Below are positions 60,556-64,000 of a stretch of 64,000 nt of DNA, piece by piece; position 1 is the stretch's first letter, and each line of letters begins with the position of its first letter. A model generated the notes under the pieces. The model saw only the letters and a list, made by a program, of their open reading frames with translations, was not told the origin of the DNA and made no database searches. The stretch comes from JBDZVM01 sp040255675 (lineage in GTDB: Bacteria > Actinomycetota > Actinomycetes > Acidothermales > Acidothermaceae): the NCBI GenBank assembly GCA_040255675.1, contig JBDZVM010000019.1, positions 14,057-78,056 of the forward strand, read 5' to 3'. The position numbers were made by a program, and so were the translations under genes.

Positions 60556-61658
60556 GCGCGCCGGCGTCAGCGGAGGTCGCGGAACTCCTTGTCGAGCTGC
60601 AAAGTTCGGGCCTGCGAGTCGAAGCGCCCATGGAAACCAGGCGCGGGGGAGCGGGTCCAACTGACTCCGGCATGCTCTGGGTTGAGGGCGTAGCCGTCAC
60701 GGTACCCACCGATGTGCCGAGCTCGCCGTACCGCCTGAAGGCTGAAGATTCGGGCTACGGCATATATCGAGACGGTGTTCGGCTGGCCGAAGCGACAGCA
60801 AGTCCGCGTCCACGGTATTACGACCTCACCACCGAAGACGGAATTCCGTATTGGAAAATCGGCTTGATGCACCTCGACTCGTTCGCGAGCACCGTCGTGC
60901 AGACATGTTCGTACTGGGGAAACTCCGACCAGTGCGCTTTTTGCGGCATCGGGTTGTCGCTCGATCTCGGCCGCACGATCGTCAAGAAGACACCCGCCCA
61001 ACTCGCCGAAGTAGCCCTGGCCGCGAAAGAACTCGACGGCGCCGTCGACGCGACCTTGACGACCGGGAGTTCGAACGGCGTCGACCGTGGCGCGCGATAC
61101 GTCGCGAAATGCGGACATGCCGTGAAAGAGGCGACTGGGCTGCCTGTCGAAGTGCAGTTTGAGCCCCCGCGCGATCTGGCTGTGCTCGATGAAGTGCGCG
61201 ACTTGGGAATCGACTCCGTTGGAATTCACGTCGAAACGTTCGACCCCGATGTGTTGGCGCGCGTCGCCCCTGGCAAGGCGCGTACCGGAATCCCCCGCTA
61301 TTTCGAAACCTGGGAGCGCGCGGTCGCCCTTTTCGGCAAAGGACAGGTGTCGACCTACGTCATTCTCGGACTCGGCGAAGACCTCGAGGTCACACTCGCC
61401 GGTTGCCGCCGCGCCGTCGATATCGGCGTCTATCCGTTCGTCGTGCCGCTTCGGCCCGTTGCCGGCAGTTTGCTGGACGGCGCCACTCCGCCGCCCGCGG
61501 CCTATGTGAACCTTGTGTACCACCAGGTCGCGGCATACATGAGCTCACACGGATTGTCGGCCGACATGGTGTCGGCCGGTTGCGCGCGATGCCAGGCATG
61601 TTCGGCCCTCAACGCCGTCCAGGGCGTGGTGCCAACGCCGACGGTGCCGACGGCATGA
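60552..61658 (+). CDS. Radical SAM protein, MSMEG_0568 (NitD-like) family
   Basis: 368 residues. The cluster cysteines are C119, C128 and C131 (CSYWGNSDQCAFC), a CX8CX2C spacing that departs from the usual CX3CX2C and is typical of this subgroup. The barrel then shows DATLTTGSSNGVD near residue 182, VEVQFEPPRDLAVL near residue 210 and VSTYVILGLGED near residue 275. A second Cys trio (GCARCQACS) near the C-terminus may bind an auxiliary cluster. It needs S-adenosylmethionine and a [4Fe-4S] cluster; its substrate is unknown. It is coupled by ATGA overlaps to both neighbours. Confidence 0.88.
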   Translation: MSAPASAEVAELLVELQSSGLRVEAPMETRRGGAGPTDSGMLWVEGVAVTVPTDVPSSPYRLKAEDSGYGIYRDGVRLAEATASPRPRYYDLTTEDGIPYWKIGLMHLDSFASTVVQTCSYWGNSDQCAFCGIGLSLDLGRTIVKKTPAQLAEVALAAKELDGAVDATLTTGSSNGVDRGARYVAKCGHAVKEATGLPVEVQFEPPRDLAVLDEVRDLGIDSVGIHVETFDPDVLARVAPGKARTGIPRYFETWERAVALFGKGQVSTYVILGLGEDLEVTLAGCRRAVDIGVYPFVVPLRPVAGSLLDGATPPPAAYVNLVYHQVAAYMSSHGLSADMVSAGCARCQACSALNAVQGVVPTPTVPTA

Positions 61659-62158
61659 CGCTGTCAGCATCCGCGCACGACGCAAGCGAGTCGCGAGCCC
61701 GCGGCGTCGACGTCGTGTGTCTCGAAGCCGTCACCGCGGAGCAGCTGGCGATGCACTATGAGATTCGCCGGGCTGTTTTTGTCGAAGAGCAAGGGATCTT
61801 TGCTGATTCGGACGTCGACGAGAACGATTCACGCGAAGGCGCCGTGCACGTTTTGGCGGTACGAGGCGAGAGCCCTGTCGGCGCCGTCCGGCTTTACCCT
61901 CTGGATGCCGTCACCGGCTTGTGGAAGGGCGACCGTCTCGCCGTCTTGCCGCGATGTCGCTCGTACGGTGTCGGGGCTCCGCTCGTACGATTTGCCGTCG
62001 CTCACGCCCGCGCGCACGGCGGCTTGCGCATGGTGGCGCTCATTCAGTTAGCGAACGTGCGGTTCTTCGAACGCCTCGGCTGGCGCGCATACGGCGATTG
62101 CGCCGACTATTTCGGCCGCACTCATCAGCCGATGGAAATCGGCCTTCGCCGAGGCTGA
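61655..62158 (+). CDS. GNAT N-acetyltransferase, MSMEG_0567-family N-domain
   Basis: 167 residues. GNAT core: IRRAVFVEEQGIF near residue 38, GAVRLYPLD near residue 75, the acetyl-CoA loop RCRSYGVGAPLVRFAVAHAR near residue 100 and NVRFFERLGWRAYG near residue 134. In mycobacteria the homologue is fused to the AIR-synthase-like domain; here the two are separate, the latter at 41.9 kb. It overlaps the radical SAM gene by ATGA, so the two probably act in one pathway. Confidence 0.85.
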   Translation: MTLSASAHDASESRARGVDVVCLEAVTAEQLAMHYEIRRAVFVEEQGIFADSDVDENDSREGAVHVLAVRGESPVGAVRLYPLDAVTGLWKGDRLAVLPRCRSYGVGAPLVRFAVAHARAHGGLRMVALIQLANVRFFERLGWRAYGDCADYFGRTHQPMEIGLRRG

Positions 62159-62166
62159 GGCGGCGT

Positions 62167-62835
62167 CTACGGCTCGGTCTGTTCCGCGGTCCGCTCCGTA
62201 ACCTGTTTGCGTTCCGCGCGCAGGTCGGCGATGACCGCTCGGGCAATGCGCGCCGCCGCCTCACCGGCTTGGCGACCCGTCAGTTCACCGCTTCGGGTGA
62301 GCAAGAACCAGCTCACGGACCCCGCGAGCATGTAGAGGGTCTCGACGATTGCTCGGCCTTCGCCCGACTCGAGATGGCTCAACTCCGCGTTGAGCGCTTC
62401 GCCGAGGCGATCGCGCCTGGCTTGGCGTTTTTCGTCACTGCCGCGCGCCAACGTCACCGCGGCCGACGCGCGAGCCGGGGCTCCGATCTCGTCGAACGCG
62501 TCGTAGAGCTTGGGCAAGGTGTCGATCAGCGCGTCGATCGGGTCGTCGCGTTCGCTGCCGAGGCGCGGCACGCCGTCGAGCTCGTCAGTAAGCCGTTCGC
62601 CCACGTAGCGGTTGAGGCTTTCGATCATTGCCTCGACGCTCGGGAAGTGCCGGTAGACCGTGCGCTCCGAAATCTCGGCGCGGGCCGCGATCCCGGCCGC
62701 TGACAGGCCGTGAATTCCTCGGTCGAGAATTTCGTCGGCGAGCGCATGCAGGATCGCGTCACGTGTCTGCGCCATCTGCCGCTCACGGAGCGGGCTTCGG
62801 TACCGGCGTGTCCCGTCGGCGACTTTCTCCGCCAC
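62167..62835 (-). CDS. TetR-family transcriptional regulator
   Basis: 222 residues. The TetR helix-turn-helix is residues 20-70 (TRDAILHALADEILDRGIHG, then IAARAEISERTVYRHFPS). The C-terminal ligand domain is helical with no recognisable effector motif. It is divergent from the PEP-binding phosphotransferase gene and probably represses it through the palindrome at 62861-62877. Confidence 0.9.
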   Translation of the reverse strand: MAEKVADGTRRYRSPLRERQMAQTRDAILHALADEILDRGIHGLSAAGIAARAEISERTVYRHFPSVEAMIESLNRYVGERLTDELDGVPRLGSERDDPIDALIDTLPKLYDAFDEIGAPARASAAVTLARGSDEKRQARRDRLGEALNAELSHLESGEGRAIVETLYMLAGSVSWFLLTRSGELTGRQAGEAAARIARAVIADLRAERKQVTERTAEQTEP

Positions 62836-62860
62836 ACGGTTGACAGTACCAAAGAATCGA

Positions 62861-62877
62861 TGTCACTATCTCTGACA
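62861..62877. promoter_or_regulatory. Palindromic TetR operator candidate
   Basis: TGTCA-CTATCTC-TGACA in the 76-bp divergent region between the TetR gene and the PEP-binding enzyme gene, 35 bp before the latter's start. Size and spacing suit a TetR dimer. Confidence 0.6.
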
Positions 62878-62911
62878 CCAAGTTGTGTCGTACCCCGACC
62901 TTTGGAGACGC

Positions 62912-64000
62912 GTGAACGAGCATCATGACGGCGGCGAGGCGATCGTTTACCTCGCTGGTCTCGCTGACCTCGGTGTCGCGGCCGCCACGGTGGCAGGGAC
63001 CAAGGCCGCCACCCTCGCCGACCTGTCTCGTGCCGGTTTTCCGGTACCAGACGGCTTCGTCGTCAGCGTCTCGGCGTGCGCGCGGGTCGCCGCCGAAGGA
63101 GGGTTGCCGAACCAGTTGCGGCCCGCCCTCGCGGCGGCGCTCTCGAAGCTCGGCGCGCCGGTGGTGGCGGTTCGCTCGTCGGCGGTCGCTGAAGATTCCG
63201 CGTCGGCCTCATATGCGGGGCAATACGCGTCCGTTCTTGGTGTCGCGAACGACACCGCCGCCGTGGCCGCCGCGATCACCCGCGTCGTGGCGTCAGCGTC
63301 GTCCGACAGTGTGCGGGCCTACCGCCTGCGCGCGGGCACGGACGACGCGGGCATCGCGGTGCTCGTGCAGCGCCAACTCGCGCCAGACGCCGCCGGCGTG
63401 GCGTTTACCGCCGATCCCGTGACTGGCGATCGTGATCGCACGCTCGTCAGCGCCGTTCGCGGGCTCGGCGACCAGCTGATGAGCGGTGTCGTCACGCCAG
63501 AGGAGTGGAGCGTCCGAGACGGAACCGCCGTCGAGACTTCGCCGAGTGCGCGAGCGCGGGGCGGCGCGCTCACCTCTATACAGGCCACCAAGGTCGCCGC
63601 CGTCGCCGAACGCATCGCCGCGCGCGCCGGCGTTGCGTGCGACATCGAATGGGTGCTCGTCGACGACGTGGTTCATGTCGTGCAAGCCCGCCCCATCACC
63701 GCGCTGCCAGTACCGCCCGAGGTCGACCTCCCGCCCGGTACCTGGCTCAAAGAGCGCGGCCGCCGCGCCGAACTCGTCACACCATTCGGCGCTTCCGTGG
63801 CGTTGCCCATCGTCAGCGACGGCCTCGCGGCCGCGTTCGCCGAAGCCGGCTCGTTGATCGAGCGCATCGAGATGCGCAGTATCGGCGGAGAGGTGTACTC
63901 ACGGATCGTGCCGGTGGGCGCCCGACCCGGCCCATCTGGCGGCCCGCCGCCCCGCGCATCTGGCGGCCCGCCGCCCCGCGCATCTGGCGGCCCGCCGCCC
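62912..64000 (+). CDS. PEP/pyruvate-binding phosphotransferase (PEP synthase or rifampin phosphotransferase type), 3' end cut
   Basis: The GTG at 62912 follows TTTGGAGAC and opens a frame that runs off the right edge; 363 codons are visible. The PPDK N-terminal ATP-grasp is clear: GTKAATLADLSRAGFPVPDGFVV near residue 29, VAVRSSAVAEDSASASYAGQY near residue 86, VLVQRQLAPDAAGVAFTADP near residue 150 and VDDVVHVVQARPIT near residue 250. Such enzymes use ATP and PEP or pyruvate, or phosphorylate an acceptor such as rifampin. The Pro/Gly-rich stretch at the visible end is unusual for the linker. Which subtype cannot be settled without the C-terminal half. Confidence 0.82.
   Translation, partial: MNEHHDGGEAIVYLAGLADLGVAAATVAGTKAATLADLSRAGFPVPDGFVVSVSACARVAAEGGLPNQLRPALAAALSKLGAPVVAVRSSAVAEDSASASYAGQYASVLGVANDTAAVAAAITRVVASASSDSVRAYRLRAGTDDAGIAVLVQRQLAPDAAGVAFTADPVTGDRDRTLVSAVRGLGDQLMSGVVTPEEWSVRDGTAVETSPSARARGGALTSIQATKVAAVAERIAARAGVACDIEWVLVDDVVHVVQARPITALPVPPEVDLPPGTWLKERGRRAELVTPFGASVALPIVSDGLAAAFAEAGSLIERIEMRSIGGEVYSRIVPVGARPGPSGGPPPRASGGPPPRASGGPPP
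63933..64000. repeat. 24-bp in-frame tandem repeat running off the window
   Basis: The unit CATCTGGCGGCCCGCCGCCC (plus CGCG) is seen twice in full and once in part, coding for repeated SGGPPPRA. The number of copies beyond the edge is unknown. Confidence 0.85.

Noticed and set aside
41917..62158. Nitrilase or cyanide-hydratase gene expected for a classical Nit1C cluster
   Set aside because: I looked through both strands for a protein of about 300-350 residues with a Glu-Lys-Cys triad in nitrilase context and found none; one may lie outside the window.

Overview
The window is high-GC actinobacterial DNA from a chromosome. The evidence is an actinomycete-type cytochrome bcc-aa3 supercomplex (lipoprotein CtaC, CtaD, CtaF, CtaE, diheme QcrC, QcrA, QcrB), PspA with its PspAA/PspAB partners, a PimB-type mannosyltransferase, a PknL-type PASTA kinase and a class II DAHP synthase. 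The gene order from about 2.5 to 41 kb follows the Mycobacterium tuberculosis Rv2204c-Rv2176 neighbourhood (IscA/ErpA-like, PfkB kinase, ctaC, ctaF, qcrBAC-ctaE, trpD, DnaQ/UvrC-like, NlpC/P60, pimB, fadD15, SRPBCC, plsC, aroG, pknL). I cannot name the genus.

Layout. 1-2.3 kb: membrane-stress operon pspA-pspAA-htpX-pspAB. 2.5-7.1 kb: ErpA-like carrier, PfkB kinase, ctaC-ctaD-ctaF. 7.15-10.3 kb: an accessory patch with a 5'-truncated aminoglycoside phosphotransferase-like gene, three copies of a 12-bp palindrome, a degenerate copy of the end of that gene, and two AT-richer exported orphan proteins. 10.4-14.7 kb: ctaE-qcrCAB on the minus strand. 14.9-41.8 kb: core genes (trpD, DnaQ/UvrC-like nuclease, a c-di-AMP riboswitch with an NlpC/P60 hydrolase, pimB, a two-component system, acyl-CoA synthetase, ROK kinase, plsC, phosphofructokinase with PPi-type residues, aroG, nfo, pknL) with one large cell-wall-binding surface protein.

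41.9-62.2 kb is the unusual part: about 20 densely packed genes, many joined by ATGA/GTGA overlaps. It contains all three subunit families of oxamate carbamoyltransferase (AllF/FdrA, AllG/DUF1116, AllH/DUF2877) and a carbamate kinase. These sit among members of the Nit1C-type nitrogen-response set (radical SAM MSMEG_0568 family, GNAT MSMEG_0567 family, AIR-synthase-like, Sll0783/MSMEG_0572 family, glycosyltransferase MSMEG_0565 family), but no nitrilase is in the window. The same block has a phosphosulfolactate-synthase-like protein, two fumarase/argininosuccinate-lyase superfamily lyases around a PLP desulfhydrase/deaminase-like enzyme, a CoA-disulfide-reductase-like flavoenzyme, an amidohydrolase, a transporter and three regulators. 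A shared sequence (TCGGATAGTA, extended at two sites) recurs in three of its intergenic or promoter regions.

My reading is that this block is a regulated catabolic or scavenging pathway. It would cleave a nitrogen-rich, possibly ureido- and/or sulfonate-containing compound, move a carbamoyl group to phosphate through AllFGH, and recover ATP through carbamate kinase. The substrate is unknown and the pathway is an inference from gene content. The window ends inside a PEP/pyruvate-binding phosphotransferase gene that carries an in-frame 24-bp tandem repeat.
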